Of a stretch of 64,000 nt of DNA, positions 7,285-15,479 are shown piece after piece. The translations under genes and the position numbers were made by a program. The notes below the pieces were generated by a model. It saw nothing but the letters and a program-made list of their open reading frames with translations. It was not told where the DNA came from and did no database searches. Within the stretch, counting starts at the first letter, position 1. Each line of letters opens with the position of its first letter. The DNA lies in NCBI RefSeq assembly GCF_021560175.1, contig NZ_CP091110.1, positions 1,230,001 to 1,294,000 on the forward strand. The letters run 5' to 3'. The DNA comes from Neobacillus drentensis. Its GTDB lineage: Bacteria; Bacillota; Bacilli; Bacillales; Cytobacillaceae.

Positions 7285-8664
7285 TTATATTTCCTCCTTT
7301 ATAACGGCTGTATCAAATGCAAGAATGGTACAGAACTGGATAATGGCCTTGGCAGAGGGTCTGATTTTTGTTAAACCATCCTCAAAGTTTTTGGATGGCT
7401 TAGAATTCACCTCGATTAACCATGGTTTTCCATCATGATCAACGCCAATGTCGATCCCAAGTTCTCCAATAATGCCTCGTGAATTTCGGTTTAAAATCGA
7501 AGCAGTCTCGAGTGCCAATTCTTTCATTTGGGCTAGTACTTCTATAGATTTGTTATCACTTATGCACGTTCTTAATGCATTTAATGGTCGTGTAAGGGTG
7601 CCGCCTCTAGCTAGATTTGAGACGAACTCTTGATTTGCTGCAATCCTGGCTACAGTTGAGGTTACCCTCCAACCGTTATCCAAATTTTGATGGCATAGAA
7701 CTCTGAAATCCATCAAAGCTGACTGATAAGACAACAATGGAATTCCTTGTTGAATAATATAAATCCGATCATGGATAAAGGGCTTGATTTGTTGATATAG
7801 TTCATCTAACGAAAAAGGTCCCCCTTTTTTAGCTGCCAAGGATTTTAACGAGGTTTCAAAAGTGTAAAGAGAATCCGGGGTACGTGTTACTTTAAAAATA
7901 TTTCGGCCTTGGCTTCCATGGATAGGCTTTAGAAAAAGGGTGTGATGTTTTTGTGCCAGGTCATAAAAATGTTCTTTCGAAAATAGTTTTGTTTCAGGTA
8001 GATAAGAATCTAGACTTTTTTCACTTTTTAGGTGTTCGTAAACTTCCCACTTCGAAAGAAAGCGGTCGTTAAAGAACGGTATCAATAATTGCGCAACTTT
8101 TTCTCGAAAATGTTTAAAGTCCTTTTTATACTCCCGTGCTCTAGAATGGATCCGGTTATAAATAACATCCGGGACAGGCAGCTGTGCAGCAGTCCATTTT
8201 CCATCTTCGCAATAATATCCTTGACTTAAAAACTGTTCATAAGAAAAAACGTAGAAAAATCCACCATTCTCACTAAATCCTTGTTGAAGTTCCTCACAAA
8301 ACAAATGAATGGAGCGAAATTTCGGTCCAGTGTGTTTGTTTTCAATTGAATCTGTCAATAAAGCTGCCACAGGTCCAAGCTTTAAGGTTTGACCCTCAGG
8401 AAGAACCATTGCTTGAAATTTAATGGGGTGAATAGGGAGATAAAAGGATTCCATAAAATCCTCGGAAACATGAATTGTATGCTCCGGTAAGTCTTCGGTT
8501 TGAACGATCGCAGGAATGGTTTTTCTGCCGATCGAGATGTTTAGCTCACTGTGCTGATTTAATTGTAGCTGCTTGCACAATTGGGCAGACATTTGGATAA
8601 CATTCTTATCTTTGTCTGTTAATTTTTTCGGTACAATTAGGATCGAGGTTAATGAAAATGACAT
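7285..8664 (-). CDS. YheC/YheD family ATP-grasp spore coat-associated protein (copy 1)
   Basis: First gene of the four-member array, 459 residues. A GTG at 8670 is in frame, but the ATG at 8664 has aggag five bases upstream and is preferred. Domain order: beta-rich N-terminal domain (about 1-110, LTSILIVPKKLTDKD), then the ATP-grasp core with PDVIYNRIHSR, LFLKPIHGSQGRNIFK, ARGGTLTRP, GELGIDIGVDHDGKPWLIEV and NSKPSKNF. The gene is divergent from yheA, and the roughly 150-base gap between them must hold both promoters. In B. subtilis the equivalent locus has two members (yheC, yheD). Confidence 0.88.
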   Translation of the reverse strand: MSFSLTSILIVPKKLTDKDKNVIQMSAQLCKQLQLNQHSELNISIGRKTIPAIVQTEDLPEHTIHVSEDFMESFYLPIHPIKFQAMVLPEGQTLKLGPVAALLTDSIENKHTGPKFRSIHLFCEELQQGFSENGGFFYVFSYEQFLSQGYYCEDGKWTAAQLPVPDVIYNRIHSRAREYKKDFKHFREKVAQLLIPFFNDRFLSKWEVYEHLKSEKSLDSYLPETKLFSKEHFYDLAQKHHTLFLKPIHGSQGRNIFKVTRTPDSLYTFETSLKSLAAKKGGPFSLDELYQQIKPFIHDRIYIIQQGIPLLSYQSALMDFRVLCHQNLDNGWRVTSTVARIAANQEFVSNLARGGTLTRPLNALRTCISDNKSIEVLAQMKELALETASILNRNSRGIIGELGIDIGVDHDGKPWLIEVNSKPSKNFEDGLTKIRPSAKAIIQFCTILAFDTAVIKEEI

Positions 8665-8815
8665 ACTCACTCCTCATTTTCTTGGATATTGGGCATTAGT
8701 TGATATAAGTAATTTATGTAAAGGCTTGAGAAATGGTGATTTGAACATTCTCGCAATAAATAGAATAGTTTGTTATAGTTGTGAAGATGTTTATACAAAA
8801 AGGAGTGGCTTAAAA

Positions 8816-9163
8816 ATGGCAGTTAATTTATATGATTCAGCCTACGCATTAGAAACAGCAATTCGTCAAAGCAATGAGTATATACAATTACAGCAGGCTT
8901 ATAGCGAAGTAAATGCAGACCCTCAAGCAAAACAAATGTTTGATCAGTTTAGACAAATGCAGATGAACTTGCAGCAAAAACAAATGATGGGCCAAAATAT
9001 TTCTGAGCAGGAAATCCAGCAGGCTCAATCAACGGTTGGCCTTGTTCAGCAGAATCAAAAAATAGCCCGTCTAATGGAAGCAGAACAGCGAATGAGCATG
9101 GTGATTGGCGAATTAAACAAAGTTATTATGAAGCCATTAGAAGATTTATACGGAAACCTCTAA
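8816..9163 (+). CDS. yheA: YheA, YlbF/YmcA-family protein
   Basis: This 115-residue protein belongs to the YlbF/YmcA (DUF964) family, small helical proteins that in B. subtilis include subunits of the RNase Y-associated Y-complex. Visible are the N-terminal LYDSAYALETAIRQSNEY helix and a glutamine-rich central helix (QMNLQQKQMMGQ). The open frame extends far upstream, but ATG 8816 has a clear aaggagtgg RBS and gives the normal family length (about 117). A role of YheA itself in RNA turnover is inferred from the family. A strong terminator follows at once. Confidence 0.9.
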   Translation: MAVNLYDSAYALETAIRQSNEYIQLQQAYSEVNADPQAKQMFDQFRQMQMNLQQKQMMGQNISEQEIQQAQSTVGLVQQNQKIARLMEAEQRMSMVIGELNKVIMKPLEDLYGNL

Positions 9164-9171
9164 AATGAATT

Positions 9172-9210
9172 GAAAGCCTTCGGTCGCAAAACCGAAGGCT
9201 TTCTCTTTTT
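9172..9210 (+). terminator. Rho-independent terminator after yheA
   Basis: A perfect 13-bp stem (gaaagccttcggt / accgaaggctttc) with a 6-base loop is followed by a T-rich tail (tctttttgttc). Confidence 0.92.
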
Positions 9211-9280
9211 GTTCTATATACCCCCAAAAAATCATAAAAGTGTTATAAAGGTAATTTCACCAAGAACAGGGGGCAACATA

Positions 9281-10150
9281 ATGATTTATCGCTTGCTTGC
9301 GCTAAATATTGATGGCACGCTACTCCAATGGAATGGGAAAATCCATAAATCAACTAGGGAAGCAATTGAATATGTTCAGCAAAAAGGGATTTATGTAACA
9401 TTGGTTACATCGCGAAGCTTCCCCTCAGCTAAGAAGGTGGCGAAGGCGTTAAAAATAACAGCTCCCCTTATTACCCACCAAGGGGCATTTATTGCCAGTA
9501 CAGTGGAGAAGCCTGTTTATGTTAAAAGAATTGATGAAGACATTACGTATGATGCGATTCGTTTTTTAGAAGCATTGCCGTGTCAAATCAGGCTAGTCCA
9601 TGAGCAATTTTCATTAGCCAATAAATTAAAGCTTAATAATCAGTTACTGGCTAAAACTGTATTTACTTCAGGAGATCCCGTTTTCTATTCCCAGCAATTT
9701 GTGTCTTCTTTAAGCGAGTATTTACATGACCAGCCAGTAACATCTCCTAAAATAGAGGTGTACTTTGAAGATGAGCGGGACCTTAGCGATGCAGTTCAGG
9801 CATTAAGAAAAATGTTTACAGAGATTGACGTGATCCAATTGGATTCTTTAAGATTAGATATTGTTCCGGCCGGTGTTTCTAAGCTAGCAGGATTATCATA
9901 CTTAGGCAACCAACTGGGGATCAAGCGAAGTGAAATGGTTTATATTGGTGATGGGCTAGATGATATCCCATTAATCGCAGCAGCAGGGCTAGGGGTGGCA
10001 ATGTGGAATGCCGATTTTGAAGTAAAAAAGGCTTCCGATTGGGTAACCAGATCAAAAAATGAACATGGTGTCGCCTACATGGTAAAAGAACACTTCCGCA
10101 AGCAGCAGCCAATTGAATTTTTAAAAAAAATGAAGATCATCAAAAATTAA
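9281..10150 (+). CDS. yhaX: YhaX, Cof-type HAD-IIB family protein with Asn at the nucleophile position
   Basis: A 289-residue Cof-like HAD protein, a class that dephosphorylates sugar phosphates or flavin precursors. Motif I reads ALNIDGTLL: the position normally held by the nucleophilic Asp of DxDGT is Asn9, while Asp11 is kept. Motif II (TLVTSRS), a motif III lysine region (GVSKLAGL) and motif IV (IGDGLDDIPLI) are present. The start at 9281 has an agggggc RBS; the frame is open upstream through the yheA terminator, which cannot be coding. The Asn suggests loss of, or altered, phosphatase activity. I recall that B. subtilis YhaX has the same ALNIDGT sequence, so this may be a family trait. 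Confidence 0.85.
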   Translation: MIYRLLALNIDGTLLQWNGKIHKSTREAIEYVQQKGIYVTLVTSRSFPSAKKVAKALKITAPLITHQGAFIASTVEKPVYVKRIDEDITYDAIRFLEALPCQIRLVHEQFSLANKLKLNNQLLAKTVFTSGDPVFYSQQFVSSLSEYLHDQPVTSPKIEVYFEDERDLSDAVQALRKMFTEIDVIQLDSLRLDIVPAGVSKLAGLSYLGNQLGIKRSEMVYIGDGLDDIPLIAAAGLGVAMWNADFEVKKASDWVTRSKNEHGVAYMVKEHFRKQQPIEFLKKMKIIKN

Positions 10151-10161
10151 GTAAACAGGGG

Positions 10162-10198
10162 GATATCATGGCAAATGCTTTGATATCTCTGCTTTTTA
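10162..10198 (+). terminator. Probable terminator after yhaX
   Basis: A 7-bp AT-rich stem gatatca / tgatatc is followed by tctgctttttag. The stem is weak but the position, 11 bases after the stop, fits. Confidence 0.5.
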
Positions 10199-10367
10199 GA
10201 AGACCTTTTGAGGAATGTCTTGCTCCAGCACCTAGGGGTTCAAGGCGGTTCCTCTTTTCCATTTGACCTTGTTTTCTTGATTTTGTACACTTAAGAGAGT
10301 TTAGAAATGTCTAGCATAAGCAGCAGAAGAAGGGTTCTTGTGCTTTTTATATGAAAGGTGATTAACT

Positions 10368-11879
10368 TTGCGAATTTCGATTATTGGGATAGAGGATGAA
10401 AGATTTAACCGGCAATTGCAGCTTATTGCCAATTTGTTTTTTGAGGAATCCGAGATTTTTATGGGGATTCAAAGCGATGCAGATGTTCAAATAAAGTTTA
10501 CACTACAGGTCCAAGACCTTGTAACTGTAGAAGCTGAATTAAAGGACCAGAATGGAAAAGTACTGTTCACTAATTATCAGAAAAAAATGATTTTATCAGT
10601 TACCGTCAAGGAACAGTTTAAACAAATTAAGAATGCAGTAGCTCATGTTTATTTAACATTACTTCAGGACTGGACAGGCATTACGCAAAAATGGGGGGTT
10701 TTAACAGGGATTAGACCTACAAAATTACTTCATCGGAAAGTGCAGGAAGGCATACCGCAAAAAGAGGCTCATCAGCAATTAAAAGAGGATTACTTAATTA
10801 GCGATGAGAAGATTGAGTTGATGCAGCATATTGTTGACCGCCAGCTTGCTGTTGTTCCTGACCTATATTCGCTGCAAAAAGAAGTCAGTATTTATATCGG
10901 TATCCCGTTTTGTCCAACCAAATGCGCTTATTGCACATTTCCTGCTTATGCTATTAATGGCAGGCAAGGGTCTGTCGATTCTTTCTTGGGAGGCCTTCAT
11001 TATGAAATGCAAAAGGTCGGTGCTTGGCTAAAGGAAAAAGGTGTCAGAATCACAACGGTTTACTATGGTGGAGGCACCCCCACTAGTATTACAGCGGAAG
11101 AAATGGATATGCTTTACGAAGAAATGTATACTTCGTTTCCTGATGTTGAAAACATTCGGGAAATTACGGTAGAGGCTGGGCGCCCTGATACGATTACACC
11201 TGAAAAATTAGAAATCCTAAAAAAGTGGAATATTGACCGGATTAGTATAAATCCACAATCTTATACTCAAGAGACCTTAAAGGCGATCGGAAGACATCAC
11301 ACCGTTACCGAAACAATTGAAAAATACCATTTGGCTCGTCAAATGGGCATGAACAATATTAATATGGACTTAATTATCGGTTTACCGGGTGAGGGGCTGG
11401 ATGAATTTACCCATTCCTTAACAGAAACAGAAAAATTAATGCCTGAGTCGCTGACCGTTCATACGCTGTCATTCAAGAGAGCCTCAGAAATGACAAAAAA
11501 TAAAGACAAGTATAAGGTTGCCCCGCGTCAAGAAGTAGAAAAAATGATGGAGCTTGCTGAAAATTGGACCAAAGCTCATAGCTATGTACCTTATTACTTA
11601 TACCGTCAAAAAAATATCCTTGGAAATCTTGAGAATGTCGGGTATTCATTCCCTAATCAAGAAAGCATCTATAATATTATGATTATGGAAGAGCAGCAAA
11701 CCATTATAGGACTTGGCTGTGGTGCTGCAAGTAAATTTATTAATCCGGTAACAGGGAAGATCACTCATTTTGCCAATCCGAAGGACCCTAAATCGTATAA
11801 TGACAACTTTGAAAAATATACGCAAGATAAACTTACGATATTAGAAGAATTATTCTCAGAAGAAGGTTCCCCTGCTTAA
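10368..11879 (+). CDS. hemZ: Oxygen-independent coproporphyrinogen III oxidase-like HemZ (radical SAM)
   Basis: A 503-residue radical SAM protein, matching B. subtilis HemZ in size. It acts in haem biosynthesis, converting coproporphyrinogen III to protoporphyrinogen by oxidative decarboxylation without oxygen. An N-terminal domain of about 160 residues precedes the [4Fe-4S] motif CPTKCAYCTF near residue 182 and the SAM-binding YYGGGTPT segment. The C-terminal HemN-like region (NILGNLENVGYS) is present. The start is TTG with gaaaggtg upstream; no better start exists nearby. Together with hemE, hemH and hmoB it forms a haem theme in the window. Confidence 0.93.
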   Translation: MRISIIGIEDERFNRQLQLIANLFFEESEIFMGIQSDADVQIKFTLQVQDLVTVEAELKDQNGKVLFTNYQKKMILSVTVKEQFKQIKNAVAHVYLTLLQDWTGITQKWGVLTGIRPTKLLHRKVQEGIPQKEAHQQLKEDYLISDEKIELMQHIVDRQLAVVPDLYSLQKEVSIYIGIPFCPTKCAYCTFPAYAINGRQGSVDSFLGGLHYEMQKVGAWLKEKGVRITTVYYGGGTPTSITAEEMDMLYEEMYTSFPDVENIREITVEAGRPDTITPEKLEILKKWNIDRISINPQSYTQETLKAIGRHHTVTETIEKYHLARQMGMNNINMDLIIGLPGEGLDEFTHSLTETEKLMPESLTVHTLSFKRASEMTKNKDKYKVAPRQEVEKMMELAENWTKAHSYVPYYLYRQKNILGNLENVGYSFPNQESIYNIMIMEEQQTIIGLGCGAASKFINPVTGKITHFANPKDPKSYNDNFEKYTQDKLTILEELFSEEGSPA

Positions 11880-11899
11880 ATATAAGCGGGGATTTTTTA
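11869..11899 (+). terminator. Rho-independent terminator after hemZ
   Basis: The stem cccctgctt / aagcgggg overlaps the last codons of hemZ and is followed by attttttat. Confidence 0.85.
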
Positions 11900-12043
11900 T
11901 ATTAGGGAGATGGAGGTTGACTAAGAGTACTGTCAAGATCAAACCTTCATTAAGAAAATTCAATATATTTCGAATGCTTATTTTTATTGTTCTTCATTCC
12001 ATATATAATGGAATTGGATGAATAAAATGGGAGGAGATGTGGA

Positions 12044-12835
12044 ATGTCTATTAATTTTGTAACGGATAAGGTAAATTTACGAGTGAATGGCCGTGTTGCC
12101 ACGATTGAATTAAACCGGCCGGAGGCATTAAATGCAATGGACATAGACGTTATAAAGGGGCTAGTTTGCAAGCTGAAGGAGATTAGTGAGTCTGATGAAA
12201 TCGATATTTTGGTCATAACAGGAAAAGGAAAAGCCTTTTCAGCCGGCGGCGATATAAAAACCATGCTGTCTAATATGAATGAGGCGGATTTCTTTCCAGT
12301 GATGGATTACATCAGCGAATTAATTATTACTTTATACAGCCTGCCAAAATTAACGATTAGTGCTGTTTCTGGTGCAGCTGCCGGGTTAGGATTTAGTTTG
12401 GCGCTAGCGACTGATTATATTATCGCAGATGAAACTAGTAAGCTAGCAATGAATTTTATTGGTATTGGCTTAATTCCCGATGGCGGAGCACACTTCTTTT
12501 TAGAAAAAAGATTAGGAGAAACCAAGGCTAAGCAGGTCATTTGGGACGGAAAAATGTTAAGTGCCGACGAAGCATATAAACTAGGATTAATCCAAGAAGT
12601 AGCAGAAGGCAGCCTTCAGGAAACGTTAGAGGAAAGGGTACAAGATTGGTTAAGCCGTCCTGTTCAGGCCATGATTAAAACCAAAAAAATAATGGCTGAG
12701 GAGAATCGTCCCCAATTACTTAAAGTACTGGAGTTAGAGAAATACGGGCAGCAAAAAATGCGTGAAACACTGGACCACCGTGAAGGGATTCGGGCTTTTC
12801 TCGAAAAAAGGAAACCGAAATTCATAGGAAAATAA
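12044..12835 (+). CDS. yhaR: Enoyl-CoA hydratase/isomerase family protein YhaR
   Basis: A 263-residue crotonase-fold protein. The family hydrates or isomerises enoyl-CoA thioesters. The oxyanion-hole regions are visible (GKGKAFSAGGDIKTML and VSGAAAGLGFSLALATDYII), and the usual second catalytic-Glu region reads GLIPDGGAHFFLEKR, with Asp at the position often held by Glu or Asp in this family. RBS gggaggag precedes the ATG. It stands between hemZ and the convergent yhzD, as in B. subtilis. A specific substrate cannot be given. Confidence 0.88.
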   Translation: MSINFVTDKVNLRVNGRVATIELNRPEALNAMDIDVIKGLVCKLKEISESDEIDILVITGKGKAFSAGGDIKTMLSNMNEADFFPVMDYISELIITLYSLPKLTISAVSGAAAGLGFSLALATDYIIADETSKLAMNFIGIGLIPDGGAHFFLEKRLGETKAKQVIWDGKMLSADEAYKLGLIQEVAEGSLQETLEERVQDWLSRPVQAMIKTKKIMAEENRPQLLKVLELEKYGQQKMRETLDHREGIRAFLEKRKPKFIGK

Positions 12836-12873
12836 AGCAAACAAAGAAGCCCAAGGGCTTCTTTGTTTGCTTT
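12834..12873. terminator. Bidirectional terminator between yhaR and yhzD
   Basis: A very long perfect stem of about 19 bp (aaagcaaacaaagaagccc / gggcttctttgtttgcttt) with a two-base loop overlaps both stop codons of the convergent genes. Confidence 0.88.
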
Positions 12874-13057
12874 ATGAATGAAATAATAAAAGCTTGCCGC
12901 TAGGTGAAGTTAATCGATGTGTCTTTTCTAGTAATTTTTTTTCTTGTAATAGTTGTTCCCCTTGTTTCTTTGCAGCCTCATCATTTTCAGCTTGAAGATT
13001 TTCTTCTAATAATTTTTCCCCATTTGCCTCGAAAGCTGTTAATTTATAAGTTTTCAT
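12872..13057 (-). CDS. yhzD: YhzD-like protein
   Basis: A 61-residue protein of the Bacillus-specific YhzD-like family. It begins KTYKLTAFEANGEKLLEE and ends in a PSGKLLLFHS stretch. The ATG at 13057 is preferred over an upstream in-frame TTG because gggggat lies seven bases before it, and it gives the normal family length of 61. The family has no known function. It is convergent with yhaR, as in B. subtilis. Confidence 0.82.
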   Translation of the reverse strand: MKTYKLTAFEANGEKLLEENLQAENDEAAKKQGEQLLQEKKLLEKTHRLTSPSGKLLLFHS

Positions 13058-13223
13058 CGACAATCCCCCTCATGTATCAATGTTTAGTAGGAGCCGGCGT
13101 TTATTCATTAGCCGTTTCTATTATAATTTTATTTTCACACAATTCTTTAAATTTTTCAAAATAAAAAAGTTGAAACCAAAATATGGTATATTCGTATTAA
13201 AAAGAAGGAAAGGGGTGCGTAAT

Positions 13224-14123
13224 ATGGTACTCAAACTTGAACATGTTACCAAAAGGTTTGGTCAATTTACGGCGGTTAATGATTTATCAATAACGGTACC
13301 CGAAAAGGAAATGTTTGGATTCCTAGGGGCAAACGGCGCCGGCAAAACGACAACATTTAGGATGATATTAGGACTACTGGATAGCTCGGGAGGCCGGATT
13401 ACTTGGGATGACCTCCCCATTGATTATTCCACTAGCCATTTGGTCGGCTATTTGCCTGAGGAAAGAGGCTTATATCCAAAATTAAAAGTACGTGATCAAA
13501 TAGTCTATTTAGCAAGACTGAGAGGAATGCAAAAGACGGAGGCATTAGTGGAATTAAAATCGTGGTTAAAGCTTTTTAAAATTCCAGACTATGAGAATAA
13601 GAAGGTTGAAGAGCTTTCAAAGGGAAACCAGCAGAAAATCCAGTTTATAGCGGCGGTAGTCCATAAACCTAAATTATTAATTTTAGATGAGCCGTTCAGC
13701 GGCCTTGACCCTGTTAATGTAGAGATGCTAAAGGAAGCGGTTTTAACCTTAAAGGAAAATGGAGCAACAATCGTGTTCTCGAGTCATCGGATGGAGCATG
13801 TGGAGGAGATGTGTGAACACCTATGTATCTTACATAACGGCAGTCCGGTCGTAAGTGGCTCGTTAAAAGAGATCAAACGGGAATTTGGCAAAAAGAATTT
13901 AGTGATTCATGCAGATTTTCCCTTAGATTCATTGAAGAATTACCCTGGGGTCGTGAAAGCTAAAGTGACCATGGAGGGCATTCACCTGCAAATTGATGGG
14001 GAGGAAGTTGCGGGGAGAATCCTTAAAGACATTGTCGATAAAGGGTTTATACGTAAATTTGCTCTTGAAGAGCCTTCATTAAATGATATCTTTATTGAGA
14101 AAGTAGGTAATTCTTATGAATAG
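13224..14123 (+). CDS. yhaQ: ABC transporter ATP-binding protein YhaQ (NatA-like)
   Basis: A 299-residue ABC ATPase that pairs with the permease YhaP to form an exporter related to the Na+ extruder NatAB. Visible are Walker A (GANGAGKTTT), an unusual but family-typical signature (ELSKGNQQKIQFIAAV), Walker B (LLILDEPFSGLDP) and the H-loop (VFSSHRMEHVEE). The start at 13224 has aggaaagggg as RBS; the frame is open upstream but without a better start. The stop overlaps the yhaP start by eight bases. The substrate is not known. Confidence 0.92.
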   Translation: MVLKLEHVTKRFGQFTAVNDLSITVPEKEMFGFLGANGAGKTTTFRMILGLLDSSGGRITWDDLPIDYSTSHLVGYLPEERGLYPKLKVRDQIVYLARLRGMQKTEALVELKSWLKLFKIPDYENKKVEELSKGNQQKIQFIAAVVHKPKLLILDEPFSGLDPVNVEMLKEAVLTLKENGATIVFSSHRMEHVEEMCEHLCILHNGSPVVSGSLKEIKREFGKKNLVIHADFPLDSLKNYPGVVKAKVTMEGIHLQIDGEEVAGRILKDIVDKGFIRKFALEEPSLNDIFIEKVGNSYE

Positions 14124-15369
14124 TTTCTGGATTATCTTATTTCATACCTATCTTAATAAGCTCAAAACGAAATCGTTTATTATCACGACATTATTAACCA
14201 TTGTCATTGTCTTAGCGATCACGAATATTAATAATATCATCGATTTATTTGATAAAAATGGCGGAAAGGAAAAGGTTGCGGTAATTGACCAATCCGGCCA
14301 GCTTTATGAGCCATATAAACAGCAAATAAAAAGTGTTAATACGGATATTCAACTGACTTTTTACAAAGGCAGTGAAAAGCAGGCGGAAAGATTAGTTGAA
14401 AAAGGTGAATTTACAGGAGTTATACAACTGCATGTAAACGAGCAGAAGCTGCCTGAAGCTACCTATAAAGCCAAAAGTATCGCCGATTCAACCTTATATA
14501 CGGATCTTCAAACAGGATTGCAGCAGCTTAAAACGATGCTTGCAGCCTCACAGATTAATTTAGCGCCGGATCAGCTGCAAAAACTTTATGAACCCGTCTC
14601 GTTTAAAAAAATGGCCCTTGAAAAAAATGCAAAAACGGAAGAGGAGTTAAACCAGGCAAGAGGATTAGTCTATGTCTTGCTATTTGTTATCTATTTTGCC
14701 GTGATTATGTATGCCAACATGATTGCGATGGAAGTTGCAACCGAAAAATCTTCACGTGTTATGGAGATTTTAATATCAAGTGTTTCTCCAATTAAACAAA
14801 TGTTTGCCAAAATAGTGGGAATTGGATTATTAAGCCTGACCCAATTAGCGGTTTTTTTAGTGGTTGGTTATTATTCATTTATGAGAAATATGGAGTCATT
14901 AAAGGATGGTTTTTTCGGAGTATACGGTTTTGAAGAAATCCCAACCGCGACCATTGTGTATGCAGTTATTTTCTTTATTCTTGGTTATTTTCTATATGCC
15001 ACACTCGCAGCCTTTTTGGGGTCGCTTGTCAGCAGGATTGAAGATGTACAGCAGATGATTACACCAATGACCTTAATGGTGGTTGCTGGCTTTATGATTG
15101 CCATGTTTGGACTTGGTAAGCCTGACGCCCCATTTATTACTGTAACATCCTATATTCCTTTCTTCACACCGATGATTATGTTTTTACGGGTAGGTATGCT
15201 GACAATCCCGGCCTGGGAGGCAATCATAGGAATCATCATCCTTATTGCAACCATCGCAATACTTGCTATTTTTGGTGCCCGTGTATACCGCGGCGGTGTG
15301 TTAATGTATGGAAAATCGAACTCCTATAAAGATATTAAAAAGGCATTACAACTAACAAAAAACGAATAA
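14116..15369 (+). CDS. yhaP: ABC-2 type permease YhaP (NatB-like)
   Basis: A 417-residue membrane protein. One transmembrane segment lies near the N terminus (about 20-40), followed by an extracytoplasmic domain of roughly 130 residues, then five or six segments from about residue 190 to the C terminus. This is the layout of NatB/YhaP-type ABC-2 exporters. The conserved EKSSRVMEILISSVSP motif, found in ABC-2 permeases, follows the second segment. It is translationally coupled to yhaQ and closed by a good terminator. Confidence 0.92.
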   Translation: MNSFWIILFHTYLNKLKTKSFIITTLLTIVIVLAITNINNIIDLFDKNGGKEKVAVIDQSGQLYEPYKQQIKSVNTDIQLTFYKGSEKQAERLVEKGEFTGVIQLHVNEQKLPEATYKAKSIADSTLYTDLQTGLQQLKTMLAASQINLAPDQLQKLYEPVSFKKMALEKNAKTEEELNQARGLVYVLLFVIYFAVIMYANMIAMEVATEKSSRVMEILISSVSPIKQMFAKIVGIGLLSLTQLAVFLVVGYYSFMRNMESLKDGFFGVYGFEEIPTATIVYAVIFFILGYFLYATLAAFLGSLVSRIEDVQQMITPMTLMVVAGFMIAMFGLGKPDAPFITVTSYIPFFTPMIMFLRVGMLTIPAWEAIIGIIILIATIAILAIFGARVYRGGVLMYGKSNSYKDIKKALQLTKNE

Positions 15370-15376
15370 GAATAAA

Positions 15377-15410
15377 GGGTCTTACCACTTTTGGTAAGGC
15401 CCTTTTTTTT
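15377..15410 (+). terminator. Rho-independent terminator after yhaP
   Basis: Stem gggtcttacca / tggtaaggccc, short loop, then eight T. Confidence 0.92.
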
Positions 15411-15412
15411 AA

Positions 15413-15424
15413 GAACGTGCATTC
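15413..15424 (+). promoter_or_regulatory. Candidate LexA (SOS) box before yhaO
   Basis: The sequence GAACgtgcATTC matches the Bacillus LexA core GAAC-N4-GTTC with one change (G to A). It lies 22 bases before a TACAAT hexamer at 15446-15451, so it would overlap the -35 region of a yhaO promoter. From memory, the B. subtilis yhaONM operon belongs to the LexA regulon, which fits. Binding is inferred. Confidence 0.5.
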
Positions 15425-15479
15425 GCGTTTTGGGATTAAAGGTGCTACAATGGAGAAAAGATGGTGAAAGGAATATTTT

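Noticed and set aside
8573-8815. An 81-codon N-terminal extension of yheA.
   Set aside because: It overlaps the divergent YheCD-like gene and the promoter region; the internal ATG has the RBS and gives the family length.
10168-10266. A 32-codon open frame with a ggggg RBS after yhaX.
   Set aside because: The frame begins inside the yhaX terminator stem, its product has no recognisable features, and the stretch around 10220-10250 (ctccagcacctaggggttc) resembles a worn copy of a common Bacillaceae intergenic repeat.
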